A stretch of 28,914 nucleotides of DNA, taken from contig NZ_CALADU010000301.1 of NCBI RefSeq assembly GCF_937890665.1, forward strand, positions 1 to 28,914, in the 5' to 3' direction. The notes below the pieces were generated by a model, which was not told the DNA's origin, did not search any database, and saw nothing but the letters and a program-made list of their open reading frames with translations. Numbering within the stretch: the first letter of the stretch is position 1; every line of letters begins with the position of its first letter. Source of the DNA: an uncultured Subdoligranulum sp. Lineage in GTDB: Bacteria; Bacillota_A; Clostridia; Oscillospirales; Ruminococcaceae. This document shows, in pieces, positions 1-8,327 of the stretch. Made by a program: the position numbers and the translations under genes.

Positions 1-137
1 TTGATGTAGGGGTCCAGCTTCTGGCTGGCCACCTTCAGCCCGCGGGTCTTGAGCAAACGCCCCAGACTGGCCGCGGTGATCCCTTTCCCTAGACCGGAGA
101 CCACGCCGCCGGTCACAAAGATATACTTCGTCGCCAT
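1..137 (-). CDS. pyrG: CTP synthase, N-terminal fragment (cut by window edge)
   Basis: Only the first 45 codons are inside the window; the gene continues off the left end. The reading begins [19 protein letters not shown] and continues through a [16 protein letters not shown] stretch to QKLDPYI. This is the highly conserved amidoligase (synthetase) N-terminus of CTP synthase with its P-loop-like [10 protein letters not shown] motif at residues 10-19. The enzyme makes CTP from UTP, ATP and glutamine in the cytoplasm. The ATG at 137 is preceded by a GGAGGG ribosome binding site, and a good promoter lies upstream on the same strand. The identity is secure because this N-terminus is close to invariant in the family. 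Nothing can be said about the rest of the protein. Confidence 0.93.
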   Translation of the reverse strand, partial: MATKYIFVTGGVVSGLGKGITAASLGRLLKTRGLKVASQKLDPYI

Positions 138-179
138 AAAATTCCCTCCACGTCTATGCAAAAAAACAAAAACAGCTAT

Positions 180-209
180 ATTATACACCGCTCCGAACGC
201 GTTTTGCAA
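180..209 (-). promoter_or_regulatory. Promoter of pyrG
   Basis: On the minus strand the sequence reads TTGCAA (209-204), an 18-base spacer, then a perfect TATAAT (185-180). This lies about 45 bases upstream of the pyrG ATG. The -35 box is one arm of an inverted repeat, TTTTGCAA (202-209) and TTGCAAAA (229-236), with GGGGCCCC between the arms. That could be a regulator site, but this is inference. Confidence 0.65.
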
Positions 210-264
210 GGGAAGGGGCCCCGCCGCTTTGCAAAAAATCTGTGGGGAATACGCGCGGTTTATA

Positions 265-293
265 TTGACAAAACCTGCGGCAGGGTGTACAAT
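265..293 (+). promoter_or_regulatory. Promoter of cysK
   Basis: A perfect TTGACA (265-270) is followed by a 17-base spacer and TACAAT (288-293), so transcription should start near 300. This leaves a leader of about 115 bases before cysK. I saw no T-box, SAM or other riboswitch signature in the leader. Confidence 0.75.
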
Positions 294-415
294 CACCTTA
301 TCCTACAAGAAAGGTATGAATACGCATGGCGAACCGTTCTCTACCCCGGCGGCGATGTTGCCCCGGCTGTCCATTCTAATAAGGAACACGATTTTTATAA
401 GAGGAGACGAACACC

Positions 416-1348
416 ATGAGCAAGATCTATACATCCGCAGAACAGTTGATTGGTCACACCCCGCTGTTGGAACTCACCCATATCGAAGCCGCCGAGGGCC
501 TGAAAGCCCGGCTGCTGGCCAAATTGGAATATCTGAACCCCGCCGGCTCGGTCAAAGACCGGGTGGCCAAGGCGATGATCGATGACGCCGAAGCCACCGG
601 CAAGCTCAAGCCCGGTTCGGTCATCATCGAGCCCACTTCGGGCAATACCGGCATCGGACTGGCATCGGTGGCGGCGGCCCGGGGCTACCGGGTCATCATC
701 GTCATGCCCGAAACGATGAGCGTGGAGCGCCGCCTGTTGATGAAGGCCTATGGCGCCGAATTGGTGCTGACCGAAGGCGCCAAGGGCATGGCCGGCGCCA
801 TCGCCAAGGCCGACGAGCTGGCCGCCCAAACGCCCAACAGCTTTGTGCCGGGCCAGTTTGTCAACCCCGCCAACCCGGCAGCGCACCGGGCTACCACCGG
901 CCCCGAAATTTGGCAGGACACCGACGGTCAGGTGGACATCTTTGTGGCAGGCGCCGGCACCGGCGGCACCATCACCGGCGTGGGCAGCTATCTGAAAGAG
1001 CAGAACCCCGCGGTACACATCGTGGCGGTAGAGCCTGCTACCTCGGCGGTGCTCAGCGGCGGCAAGGCGGGTCCCCACAAATTGCAGGGCATCGGCGCAG
1101 GCTTTGTGCCTGAAGTGCTGAACACCTCGGTCTACGACGAGGTCATGCCGGTCACCGACGAGGACGCCTTTGCCGCGGGCCGTATGATGGGCCGCAAGGA
1201 GGGCGTGCTGGTGGGCATTTCGTCCGGCGCAGCGCTCCATGCCGCCATTCAGCAGGCCAAGCGCCCCGAAAATGAAGGCAAGACCATCGTGGTACTGCTG
1301 CCCGACACCGGCGACCGGTATCTGTCCACCCCGATGTTTGCAGAATGA
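416..1348 (+). CDS. cysK: Cysteine synthase (O-acetylserine sulfhydrylase)
   Basis: This 310-residue PLP enzyme is the usual length for CysK and makes cysteine from O-acetylserine and sulfide in the cytoplasm. The PLP lysine is K47 in the motif NPAGSVKDR. The substrate-binding loop TSGNTG is at residues 74-79. The phosphate-binding glycine loop [10 protein letters not shown] is near residue 178. A C-terminal SSGAA motif contacts the PLP ring nitrogen. The ATG at 416 follows GAGGAG with good spacing. The gene is monocistronic, with its own strong promoter about 120 bases upstream and structured, terminator-like DNA after the stop. CysK and the related CysM or O-acetylhomoserine enzymes differ subtly, but the length and motifs favour CysK. 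I see nothing unusual in the protein. Confidence 0.93.
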   Translation: MSKIYTSAEQLIGHTPLLELTHIEAAEGLKARLLAKLEYLNPAGSVKDRVAKAMIDDAEATGKLKPGSVIIEPTSGNTGIGLASVAAARGYRVIIVMPETMSVERRLLMKAYGAELVLTEGAKGMAGAIAKADELAAQTPNSFVPGQFVNPANPAAHRATTGPEIWQDTDGQVDIFVAGAGTGGTITGVGSYLKEQNPAVHIVAVEPATSAVLSGGKAGPHKLQGIGAGFVPEVLNTSVYDEVMPVTDEDAFAAGRMMGRKEGVLVGISSGAALHAAIQQAKRPENEGKTIVVLLPDTGDRYLSTPMFAE

Positions 1349-1515
1349 GGTCGCAAAGGGGACCGCAGTCCCGCGCGGAAATTGCCTGACGGGCCTATTT
1401 TAACGGGGGGCGGTGCCCGCGGCCCTTGGATTCCTCTTCGGCAGTATTTTGCCCCAAATCGCGCACTTGTCGCGGGCTCCTTGCACACAATTTTGGGGTA
1501 AATTTCCCTGTTTGT

Positions 1516-1557
1516 GTTACCGTCGTCGGCAGATATCCGCCGGCGGTGACGTTTTTT
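1516..1557 (+). terminator. Probable terminator of cysK
   Basis: The left arm GTTACCGTCGTCGGC (1516-1530) folds onto GCCGGCGGTGAC (1539-1550) with G-U pairs and a three-base bulge. GTTTTTT follows directly. The stem is imperfect but the T-run is clear. Confidence 0.55.
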
Positions 1558-1569
1558 GGAAAAAAGTTG

Positions 1570-1600
1570 AAAGCCGCAGCAGGCCGCTGCGGCTTTTTGT
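1570..1600 (+). terminator. Rho-independent terminator
   Basis: AAAGCCGCAGC (1570-1580), loop AGGCC, and GCTGCGGCTTT (1586-1596) form a perfect 11-base stem running into a T-tract. It sits only about 15 bases after the preceding hairpin, so cysK appears to have two terminators in a row. Confidence 0.8.
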
Positions 1601-1629
1601 TTGCATTTTCGGCGGTTTTGGCGTATGCT
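1601..1629 (+). promoter_or_regulatory. Promoter of the TrmH-family gene
   Basis: TTGCAT (1601-1606), a 17-base spacer and TATGCT (1624-1629) lie just after the terminator T-tract. They are about 35 bases before the ATG at 1663. Confidence 0.5.
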
Positions 1630-1662
1630 GGAAGCATCATCAACACAGGAGAGAAACGACCC

Positions 1663-2490
1663 ATGCCCAACATTGTGGAAATTACCGACCTGTCGGCACC
1701 GGAACTGGACGTCTACGCCCGCCTGACCGAAGCCCAACTGCGCAGCAAGCTGGAACCGGAAAAAGGGGTGTTCATTGCCGAAAGCCCCAAGGTCATCGGC
1801 ACCGCGCTGGACGCGGGATACCGGCCCCTTTCCTTTTTAATGGAGCGTCGCCAGATCGACGGTCCGGCGGCAGAGGTGCTGGCCCGCTGCCCCGACGTGA
1901 CGGTCTACACGGCGGACCGTGGGGTGCTGGAACAGCTCACCGGCTACGCCCTGACCCGTGGGGTGCTCTGCGCCATGCGCCGTCCGGCACCCCGGACGGT
2001 GGAGGAAGTCTGTCGGGATGCCCGGCGGGTGGCGGTGTTGGAAGGCATCGTGGATTCCACCAACATCGGGACCATCTTCCGTTCTGCGGCGGCGCTGGGT
2101 ATGGATGGCGTGCTGCTGTCGCCCTCCTGCTGTGACCCGCTCTGCCGCCGTGCCATCCGGGTCAGCATGGGCACGGTGTTTCAGGTCCCTTGGGCCCGGC
2201 TGGGGGAAAGCGCCGCCGACTGGCCCGAAGCTGGTCTGGCCCGGCTGCATGGGCTGGGGTTTTGCACGGCGGCCATGGCGCTGGACCATCGGGCCTTGCC
2301 GGTGGACGACCCCGGCCTGCAAAAGACCGAAAAACTGGCCATTCTGCTGGGCACCGAGGGGGACGGTCTGGCCGCCCAAACCATTGCCCACTGCGATGCC
2401 ACCGTCATGATCCCCATGCAGCACGGGGTGGATTCCCTCAACGTGGGGGCGGCTGCGGCCGTGGCGTTCTGGCAGTTGCGGGCGCGGTAA
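1663..2490 (+). CDS. TrmH/SpoU-family RNA 2'-O-methyltransferase
   Basis: This 275-residue cytoplasmic SAM-dependent methyltransferase of the SPOUT class is predicted to methylate a ribose 2'-OH in tRNA or rRNA. The three SpoU motifs are in order: NIGTIFRSAAALG near residue 135, LLGTEGDGL near 230, and VMIPMQHGVDSLNVGAAAAV near 247-266. The N-terminal ~110 residues contain an AESPKVI stretch typical of the substrate-binding domain in RlmB/TsnR-like members. The open frame extends upstream to about 1426, but the ATG at 1663 has an AGGAGAG ribosome binding site and follows the terminator and promoter, so I chose it. The exact RNA target cannot be read from sequence. The gene appears to be a single transcription unit. 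Confidence 0.9.
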   Translation: MPNIVEITDLSAPELDVYARLTEAQLRSKLEPEKGVFIAESPKVIGTALDAGYRPLSFLMERRQIDGPAAEVLARCPDVTVYTADRGVLEQLTGYALTRGVLCAMRRPAPRTVEEVCRDARRVAVLEGIVDSTNIGTIFRSAAALGMDGVLLSPSCCDPLCRRAIRVSMGTVFQVPWARLGESAADWPEAGLARLHGLGFCTAAMALDHRALPVDDPGLQKTEKLAILLGTEGDGLAAQTIAHCDATVMIPMQHGVDSLNVGAAAAVAFWQLRAR

Positions 2491-2527
2491 GCTGCGGCGC
2501 TGTTGCGAAAATCTGACACTTTTTTAC

Positions 2528-2558
2528 GCCCCGTTGACAGAAAACGGGGCGCTTTTGG
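2528..2558 (+). terminator. Terminator of the TrmH-family gene
   Basis: GCCCCGTT (2528-2535) and AACGGGGC (2543-2550) form an eight-base stem with a seven-base loop, followed by GCTTTT. Confidence 0.75.
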
Positions 2559-2587
2559 TTGTTTTTCCCGTCCGGGGATAGTACAAT
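2559..2587 (+). promoter_or_regulatory. Probable promoter of the MFS gene
   Basis: TTGTTT (2559-2564), a 17-base spacer and TACAAT (2582-2587) lie about 35 bases upstream of the ATG at 2623. The -35 box is weak and the -10 box is good. Confidence 0.45.
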
Positions 2588-2622
2588 ATTTTTATGTTTG
2601 ACAGGACGGGAGGAACTTGCGC

Positions 2623-3990
2623 ATGGGTTTCCTGAAAAAATTTACCAAGCAGGAATTGAGCTGGATGATGTACGACTGGGCCAACAGCGCTCACTCGGTC
2701 ATCGTGGTGACCATTCTGCCCATCTTCTTTGATTCGGTGGCGGAATACACCGCCGACAGCGTTTCCAGCATGTCCACTTGGGGGTATGCCACCAGCATCG
2801 CCATGGCCATTGTGGCGTTGTCGGCACCCTTCCTCGGGGTCTTTGGCGACATCCGCGGGATGCGCAAAAAGCTCTTCTCGGCTTTTTTGGCGCTGGGGGT
2901 GTTGTCGGTGGCTGGGCTGGCCCTTACCCCCGGCATGGACTTTACCTCCTCTACCGACGCCGCCGGCCGGGTGGCCGGCATTGTGTTGGTGCTTTACATT
3001 CTTAGTACCATCGGTTTTGATGCTTCCTGCATCTACTATGACGCCTTCCTCACCGACATCACCACCGAGGATCGGATGGATTCCGTCTCTACCATGGGGT
3101 ACGGGCTGGGCTATATCGGCGGCTCCACCATTCCGCTGCTGATCTTCCTGATCATGAATGCCGTGGGCGTCCCCATGCTCACCTGCCTGTCGGTCATTTT
3201 TGCCATCACCGCCGTGTGGTGGCTTGTCTTCAGCCTGCCGCTGCTCAAAAACTGCGAGCAGACCTCCGGCAAGCCCTATGAGAAAGGGGACATCGGCCGC
3301 AACATCAAGGGGGTGTTTGCCACCATCCGAGAGATCGCTGCCGACAAACCTATGCTGGTCTACATCATCGCCTACTTTTTCTACATCGACGGCGTGCACA
3401 CCATCATCAGCATGGCCACCAGCTACGGCACCAATCTGGGGTTGGATTCCGCCGGCATGCTGCTGGCGCTGCTGCTGGTGCAGGTGCTGGGCCTGCCCTT
3501 CTGCCTGCTTTACATGAAGCTGGCGGCCAAATTCGGGGCCCGCAAAATGGTGGGCGTGGGCATCTGCGTCTATATGTTTATCTGCGTTTTTGCCTTCTTT
3601 ATGGACAGCCTGTGGCAGTTTTGGATGCTGGCGGTGCTCTGCGCCACCAGTCAGGGCGGCATTCAGGCGCTCTCCCGCTCGATGTTCGGCAAGCTCATCC
3701 CCGACAGGGACCGCAGCGGCGAGTTCTTCGGCTTCTTTGATATTTTCGGCAAGTTCTCTTCCATCCTCGGCCCCACGCTGGTGGGCGCTGTCAGCGCGAT
3801 AGCCGCCTCTCAGATGCTGCAGGAGCAGGGCCTGACCGCCGCCACGGCCACCACCGAACAGGTGGATGCCATCAACAAAGCCGCAGGCCCTTACGGCATC
3901 CTGTCGGTGATCCTCATCATCATGGCGGGTGCGGCGCTCTATTTCTTCGTGCTGCCCCGCACCTTGCAGGGGGACGAGCGGAAGATCTGA
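2623..3990 (+). CDS. MFS transporter, Atg22/UMF1-like family
   Basis: This 455-residue inner-membrane protein has about 12 hydrophobic segments, the normal size for a major facilitator. The N-terminal motif MMYDWANSAHSV (residues 15-26) at the first membrane helix is characteristic of the Atg22-like/UMF1 group of permeases, in which yeast Atg22 exports amino acids from the vacuole. A cytoplasmic loop with GDIRGMRKK lies between helices 2 and 3. RSMFGKLIPDRDRSGEFFG lies later, as in typical members. The substrate is unknown. A TTG at 2617 would add two residues, but the GGGAGG ribosome binding site is correctly spaced for the ATG at 2623. The gene has its own promoter, and the following gene has its own, so it is probably monocistronic. 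Confidence 0.87.
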   Translation: MGFLKKFTKQELSWMMYDWANSAHSVIVVTILPIFFDSVAEYTADSVSSMSTWGYATSIAMAIVALSAPFLGVFGDIRGMRKKLFSAFLALGVLSVAGLALTPGMDFTSSTDAAGRVAGIVLVLYILSTIGFDASCIYYDAFLTDITTEDRMDSVSTMGYGLGYIGGSTIPLLIFLIMNAVGVPMLTCLSVIFAITAVWWLVFSLPLLKNCEQTSGKPYEKGDIGRNIKGVFATIREIAADKPMLVYIIAYFFYIDGVHTIISMATSYGTNLGLDSAGMLLALLLVQVLGLPFCLLYMKLAAKFGARKMVGVGICVYMFICVFAFFMDSLWQFWMLAVLCATSQGGIQALSRSMFGKLIPDRDRSGEFFGFFDIFGKFSSILGPTLVGAVSAIAASQMLQEQGLTAATATTEQVDAINKAAGPYGILSVILIIMAGAALYFFVLPRTLQGDERKI

Positions 3991-3998
3991 ACGTCTAT

Positions 3999-4027
3999 TT
4001 GACTTTTTGCCCCCGGCGGGGTACAAT
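3999..4027 (+). promoter_or_regulatory. Promoter of the phospholipase C-like gene and cyclophilin
   Basis: TTGACT (3999-4004), a 17-base spacer and TACAAT (4022-4027) lie about 38 bases before the ATG at 4065. The match is strong. Confidence 0.7.
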
Positions 4028-4064
4028 AAGCTGCGTTTTGGAGTAGTAAGGAAGTGAACCCCTC

Positions 4065-4997
4065 ATGCCGGAAGGCTACACCCATGTGCGCACCGCCCGT
4101 CAGGCGGCGGCTGCCATCCATTATAAAATCCAGTGCCCCGAAGCCTTCGCCGCGGGGGCCAATGGTCCCGACAGTTTTTTCTGCTACGAAGTCTGGAAAC
4201 CCCGGGCCAAGCGGCATTATGATCTGCCGGGTCTGGGAAACCGCATGCACGAGGAGAAAACCGGGGCGTTTCTGTACAGCCTATGCCGCCATGTCAAGAC
4301 CCGGCCGCAGGTAGAGTATGTGCTGGGCTTTTTGTGCCACTATGCCACCGACACGGTGGTACATCCCTTTGTCTGTGCGATGTGTGAGCCCGGGCAGCCC
4401 TATGGGGGCAAAGGCGGGCACGGCTATCTGGAGATCGCGCTGGATTCCGAACTGCACAAGGAGGATACCGGTGACGGCCGGGTGCTTGCTGCCGACGCCA
4501 GCCCGCTGCCCACCGGGGAACAGTTGGCCGATATTGCGGCGCTGCTGCACACCTGTCTGTTGGAAGTCTACGGCGAGGATATTCCGGTGGAATATCTGGC
4601 CGATGCCTTTTACCACACCTACCGGGTGCGGGGCTTGTTCCCCAGCCGCCACGGGCTCCGCAAAGCGGCGTTCCGGGTGGTGGAGATCTTCTTTGGGGGC
4701 AAGGGGTTCATCACGGGGCATCTGTCCCCCCGCAAGCTGTCGGGGGAATTGCCCGACGAATGGACCGACCCCTTCACCGGGCAAAGTCATGAAGGCGGCT
4801 TGTTTGCACTATTACCCAAAGCCCGGCGCCGCAGCGAAGAGTTTATGGGTGCTGCGCTGCTTTTCTGGCTGAAAAAGTACTCCGATGAGGAGTTCTGCCG
4901 CGCCATCGGCAGCATGAGTTATACGCAGGGGCTGCCCACCGCCCAAAGCGACCCGGCCGCCCCTTCGGTAGAGGAAAATACTACAAAAGGAGAATGA
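4065..4997 (+). CDS. Zinc-dependent phospholipase C-like family protein
   Basis: This protein has 310 residues, no signal peptide and no clear membrane segment. The N-terminus MPEGYTHVRTA, the GANGPDSFF segment (about residues 33-41) and the histidine-rich FLCHYATDTVVHPF segment (H92, D96 and H100) match the bacterial family annotated as zinc-dependent phospholipase C. Those residues are the probable metal ligands. Many members in Firmicutes are cytoplasmic and uncharacterised, so the real substrate is unknown. The ATG at 4065 follows AAGGAAG. The stop overlaps the ribosome binding region of the downstream cyclophilin, with a gap of only three bases, so the two are probably translated from one mRNA. 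The C-terminal ~20 residues are polar and low in complexity. Confidence 0.78.
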   Translation: MPEGYTHVRTARQAAAAIHYKIQCPEAFAAGANGPDSFFCYEVWKPRAKRHYDLPGLGNRMHEEKTGAFLYSLCRHVKTRPQVEYVLGFLCHYATDTVVHPFVCAMCEPGQPYGGKGGHGYLEIALDSELHKEDTGDGRVLAADASPLPTGEQLADIAALLHTCLLEVYGEDIPVEYLADAFYHTYRVRGLFPSRHGLRKAAFRVVEIFFGGKGFITGHLSPRKLSGELPDEWTDPFTGQSHEGGLFALLPKARRRSEEFMGAALLFWLKKYSDEEFCRAIGSMSYTQGLPTAQSDPAAPSVEENTTKGE

Positions 4998-5000
4998 CCT

Positions 5001-5471
5001 ATGATTCGCATTACCATGCAAAACGGCAAGACCATCGACATCGAACTGGACCCCACTGCGGCGCCCATCACCTGCGAAAACTTTGAAAAGCTGGTCAAGC
5101 AGGGCTTTTACAATGGCCTGACCTTCCACCGTGTTATCCCCGGCTTTATGATTCAGGGCGGCTGCCCCATCGGCAACGGCACCGGCGGCCCGGGTTGGCA
5201 CATCAAGGGCGAGTTTGCCCACAACGGGGTGGCCAACCCCATCAAGCATACCCGGGGCGTCATCAGCATGGCCCGGGCCATGGACCCCAACTCGGCGGGC
5301 AGCCAGTTCTTTATCATGCATCAGGATGCACCTCATCTGGACGGTGAGTACGCGGCCTTCGGCCATGTGGTCAGCGGCATGGATGTGGTAGACGAGATCG
5401 CGGCTGTCGAAACCGACTGGAGCGATAAACCCCGCACCCCGATGGTCATGGAAAAAGTGGAGATCGTCTGA
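5001..5471 (+). CDS. Peptidyl-prolyl cis-trans isomerase, cyclophilin type
   Basis: This 156-residue single-domain cyclophilin catalyses proline isomerisation and is probably cytoplasmic, as no signal peptide is visible. It shows the active-site FHRVIPGFMIQGG motif (near residues 42-54, with the catalytic Arg), the SMARAMDPNSAGSQFFI block (near 90-106) and the LDGEYAAFGHV block. The tryptophan that binds cyclosporin in eukaryotic cyclophilins is absent from the LDGEYAAFG segment, as is common in bacteria. The ATG at 5001 follows AAAAGGAG, which overlaps the end of the upstream gene. The unit ends at a strong terminator. The start is unambiguous. Confidence 0.94.
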   Translation: MIRITMQNGKTIDIELDPTAAPITCENFEKLVKQGFYNGLTFHRVIPGFMIQGGCPIGNGTGGPGWHIKGEFAHNGVANPIKHTRGVISMARAMDPNSAGSQFFIMHQDAPHLDGEYAAFGHVVSGMDVVDEIAAVETDWSDKPRTPMVMEKVEIV

Positions 5472-5487
5472 TTCCGTATCCAGTGAA

Positions 5488-5519
5488 CGGGCGCAGGCTT
5501 AAGGCCTGCGCCCGCTTTT
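5488..5519 (+). terminator. Terminator of the cyclophilin transcription unit
   Basis: CGGGCGCAGGC (5488-5498), loop TTAAG, and GCCTGCGCCCG (5504-5514) form a perfect 11-base stem followed by CTTTT. Confidence 0.88.
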
Positions 5520-5531
5520 CGTTGTCGGCGG

Positions 5532-5560
5532 TTGAAATCTTTTGCAAAATCGGTTATACT
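5532..5560 (+). promoter_or_regulatory. Promoter of the polysaccharide operon
   Basis: TTGAAA (5532-5537), a 17-base spacer and TATACT (5555-5560) lie about 60 bases upstream of the dehydratase start. This appears to be the only good promoter for the six genes up to 13786. A TTTTGCAAAA palindrome lies in the spacer. Confidence 0.7.
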
Positions 5561-5619
5561 GCTTTGTAATAGTATTGTAATTCCGGGCCTCGGCCCGTTT
5601 GGTAAAAAAGGAGCAAACC

Positions 5620-6603
5620 ATGGCACATACCGTAATGGTCACCGGTGCAGACGGCTTTATTGGCAGCCATCTGACCGAAGAATTGGTCAAGCGCGGCGAG
5701 AAGGTACGCGCCTTCTGTCTGTACAATTCCTTTGGCTCTCTGGGCTGGATCGACACCCTGCCCCCCGAGATCCGCAACGAGATCGATATTTTTATGGGCG
5801 ACGTGCGTGACCCCAACGGCGTGCGCACCGCCATGCGCGGGCAGGAGCGGGTCTTTCATCTGGCGGCCCTCATCGCCATTCCGTTCTCCTACCATAGCCC
5901 CGACAGCTATGTGGATACCAACATCAAGGGCACGCTGAACGTTCTCAATGCCGCCCGGGAACTGGACACCCAGCGGGTGCTGGTTACTTCTACCAGCGAG
6001 GTCTACGGTACGGCCCAGTATGTGCCCATCGACGAAAAGCACCCCTATCAGGGGCAAAGCCCTTACTCGGCCACCAAGATCGGTGCCGACCGTCTGGCCG
6101 AGAGCTTCTACCGCAGCTTTGATCTGCCGGTCACCATCGTGCGGCCCTTCAATACCTATGGCCCCCGCCAGAGCGGCCGGGCCATCATTCCCACCATCAT
6201 CACCCAGTTGCTGGCGGGCCAGACCGAGATCAAACTGGGCAGCCTGACCCCCACCCGGGACTTCAACTACGTCAAGGACACCGCCAACGGCTTTATGACC
6301 ATCGCGGACTGCGATGCGGCCATCGGGCAGGAGCTGAACATCGCCACCGGCGTGGAGCATTCCATCGGGGATCTGGCCAACGAGCTCATCGCCCAGATCA
6401 ACCCCAACGCCACCATCGTCTGCGAGGCCGAGCGGCTGCGCCCCGAAAAGAGCGAGGTCAACCGCCTGCTGGGCGACGCCACCAAACTGCGCAATCTGAC
6501 CGGCTGGGCACCGAAGTATACCTTTGAGCAGGGTCTGGCCGAAACCATTGAATTCCTGCGCGGCAACCTCGACCAGTATAAGGTCGGGCAGTATATCCTG
6601 TAA
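5620..6603 (+). CDS. LegB-like NAD-dependent nucleotide-sugar 4,6-dehydratase/epimerase
   Basis: This 327-residue extended short-chain dehydrogenase acts in the cytoplasm on an NDP-sugar. The NAD-binding motif TGADGFIGSHL is at residues 8-18, the STSEVYG segment carries the catalytic Ser/Thr, and the active site YSATK has Y149 and K153. The NSFGSLGWID segment after strand 2 resembles LegB-type UDP-sugar 4,6-dehydratases of legionaminic acid and similar bacterial surface sugars. No other legionaminic acid genes are nearby, so the product sugar is unknown. An upstream TTG would add seven residues, but the AAAAAGGAG ribosome binding site fits the ATG at 5620. It is the first gene of the operon. 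The next start lies one base after its stop, which implies translational coupling and a shared role in surface glycan synthesis. Confidence 0.82.
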   Translation: MAHTVMVTGADGFIGSHLTEELVKRGEKVRAFCLYNSFGSLGWIDTLPPEIRNEIDIFMGDVRDPNGVRTAMRGQERVFHLAALIAIPFSYHSPDSYVDTNIKGTLNVLNAARELDTQRVLVTSTSEVYGTAQYVPIDEKHPYQGQSPYSATKIGADRLAESFYRSFDLPVTIVRPFNTYGPRQSGRAIIPTIITQLLAGQTEIKLGSLTPTRDFNYVKDTANGFMTIADCDAAIGQELNIATGVEHSIGDLANELIAQINPNATIVCEAERLRPEKSEVNRLLGDATKLRNLTGWAPKYTFEQGLAETIEFLRGNLDQYKVGQYIL

Positions 6604-6604
6604 T

Positions 6605-8290
6605 ATGAGCGGGAACCTTTCCAAGAACAAACACCGCTATGCACCCACCGTTTGGCCCAAAGCCGTGCGGTGGGCTTTCGTGCTGGCGGTAGGTGCGTTG
6701 CTGGGCGTGGTGCTCAGCTATTATTGGCGGGTCTTTTACGGGCTGGATGCCCGGGGCATTCCGCCGCTGTGGCCTACGCTGCTCTGTGTGGGGCTGGGCG
6801 TTTGCGCCGGGGCCGTGGTGCTGGTCCTGCGTCGGGTCAAAGATTTTGCCGCCCGGGGGGCGGTCTGCATCCTGCTGTGCGGCATCTTGTTTGCCTTTGC
6901 CAACCCGCCGCTGCAAACCCCCGATGAAACCGAACATTACCTGCGTACCTATGCCATCTCGATGGGGCGGTTGGACTTTGACGCCGACCGCGGCTACCCC
7001 GAGGATGTCTCCCGGTTGATGCACGCCTTCCCCGGCGCATGGGTCAACGCCCATACCTCGGCCGGGGTGGGCGTCGACCCCGATACCGAGGAAGAACAAC
7101 CCTACAATACGGCAGGCTACGCCCTGAAACAGTACGGCAAGGACGGTACGGTGCAGAGTGTGGCCGACAGTTTTGCCCAGTACCTGTCCGGACAGCCCGA
7201 TGAGGGCGAACCGGTCACCGAGCCGATCAGCTTTTTGATTTTGCCCTTTTTGCCGGGGGCGCTGGGTATGGCGCTGGCACGGCTTTTGGGGCTGGGGGCA
7301 CTGGGCTGTCTGTACGCCGGACGGCTGGGCAATCTGGTGGCCTATACGCTGCTCTGCTGGCTGGGACTGCGTGCGGCCCGCAAGGCCCGACCGGCCTTTT
7401 TGTGCCTGATGCTGCTGCCCATGTCGCTGTATATGGGGGCGTCCCTGAGCTACGACGCCACCCTGCTGGCCTGCTACTACCTGATGCTGGCGCTGTTGAC
7501 CCGGCCCCAGTGGACCACCCGCACTGCGGCACTTTATGCGGCGGCCTGTATCTTTGCTAACGGCACCAAGCCCTACCTGAACCTTTTGTGGGTGGTGCTG
7601 CCGCTGCTGCCCACCAAGAAAGAATGGAAAGCCAAGGGCAGCCGCCTGCTTTGGGTAGGCATCTGCGCGGCAGGCGCGCTGGCCCTGACGATGGCGGTGG
7701 AGCAATACGGCGTACAGATGCGCTTCAACTACGGCACCATTGCCCGGCAGGGCGGGAGCGCGGTCAACGGCGGCGAACAGTTGGCCTTTATTTTGTCCAA
7801 CCCGCTGCGTTATCTGGCGGTGTTGCTGGGTACACTCTATGAGAACGACGGTTTCCTTGGCCAGTTGGGACTGTTTGGCTGGAAGGACCTGCCGATTTCC
7901 TTCCTGAGCATGACCGGGCCGCTGGTACTGTTGGCGGCGGCGCTGCTCTGCACCCCCAGCACCGAAGCACTGGGCCGCCGCCGTCTGGGCGGGCTGAGTC
8001 TGTTTGCTGCGCTGTACGGCATCGGTGCCATGACCGCCATGTACATCACCTATACGCCGGTGGGCATGGTGCGGATCGTAGGCTTGCAGACCCGGTACTT
8101 TTTGCCGCTCTGGCTGCTGCTGGTTCTGGGCGTGGCGGCACTGGCCCGCCGCGCGCTGGCACCCCGTTTGACAGCGGTCCGGGCCGAACATTTGGCCTTG
8201 CCCCTCTGCGGCGGCTATGCGCTGTGGGGCGCGGTGCTCCTCTTCCAGCATTACTTTATCGGCCCTGTATACACTGTGTATTTGACATAA
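6605..8290 (+). CDS. DUF2142-type polytopic membrane protein, probable GT-C glycosyltransferase
   Basis: This 561-residue protein has about 11-13 hydrophobic segments. After the first three, the NPPLQTPDETEHYLRTY segment (D107 and E108) matches the acidic loop of DUF2142 proteins. Those proteins have GT-C architecture and are thought to transfer sugars from polyprenyl carriers on the outer face of the membrane. A long polar loop follows at about residues 120-210. No DUF2142 protein activity is assumed here beyond that analogy. The ATG at 6605 is one base after the dehydratase stop and has only a weak ribosome binding site, so translation probably depends on coupling. The longer open frame starts inside the dehydratase and was rejected. 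It precedes two further GT-C-like genes. Confidence 0.72.
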   Translation: MSGNLSKNKHRYAPTVWPKAVRWAFVLAVGALLGVVLSYYWRVFYGLDARGIPPLWPTLLCVGLGVCAGAVVLVLRRVKDFAARGAVCILLCGILFAFANPPLQTPDETEHYLRTYAISMGRLDFDADRGYPEDVSRLMHAFPGAWVNAHTSAGVGVDPDTEEEQPYNTAGYALKQYGKDGTVQSVADSFAQYLSGQPDEGEPVTEPISFLILPFLPGALGMALARLLGLGALGCLYAGRLGNLVAYTLLCWLGLRAARKARPAFLCLMLLPMSLYMGASLSYDATLLACYYLMLALLTRPQWTTRTAALYAAACIFANGTKPYLNLLWVVLPLLPTKKEWKAKGSRLLWVGICAAGALALTMAVEQYGVQMRFNYGTIARQGGSAVNGGEQLAFILSNPLRYLAVLLGTLYENDGFLGQLGLFGWKDLPISFLSMTGPLVLLAAALLCTPSTEALGRRRLGGLSLFAALYGIGAMTAMYITYTPVGMVRIVGLQTRYFLPLWLLLVLGVAALARRALAPRLTAVRAEHLALPLCGGYALWGAVLLFQHYFIGPVYTVYLT

Positions 8291-8327
8291 CAAAATCAAC
8301 AAATTGTACAAAAGGAGGCGAACGCCG

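Larger units (their letters stand above)
1349..1662 (+). other. Structured 314-base intergenic region after cysK
   Basis: No gene is seen here. The region holds several RNA-type foldbacks. GGGAC/GTCCC lies just after the cysK stop. An 11-base inverted repeat with one G-U pair lies at 1448-1458 and 1492-1502. A bulged hairpin at 1516-1550 is followed by a T-run, and a second terminator hairpin lies at 1570-1600. The promoter of the next gene follows. This could be tandem terminators or a leader-type RNA. Confidence 0.5.

Noticed and set aside
294..415. Possible T-box, riboswitch or leader peptide before cysK
   Set aside because: The leader is too short for a T-box, has no T-box sequence, and its short frame has no cysteine codons and runs into cysK out of frame.
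5540..5550. TTTTGCAAAA palindrome in the polysaccharide promoter as a shared operator with pyrG
   Set aside because: Short AT-type palindrome that recurs by chance; the resemblance to the pyrG repeat covers only eight bases.
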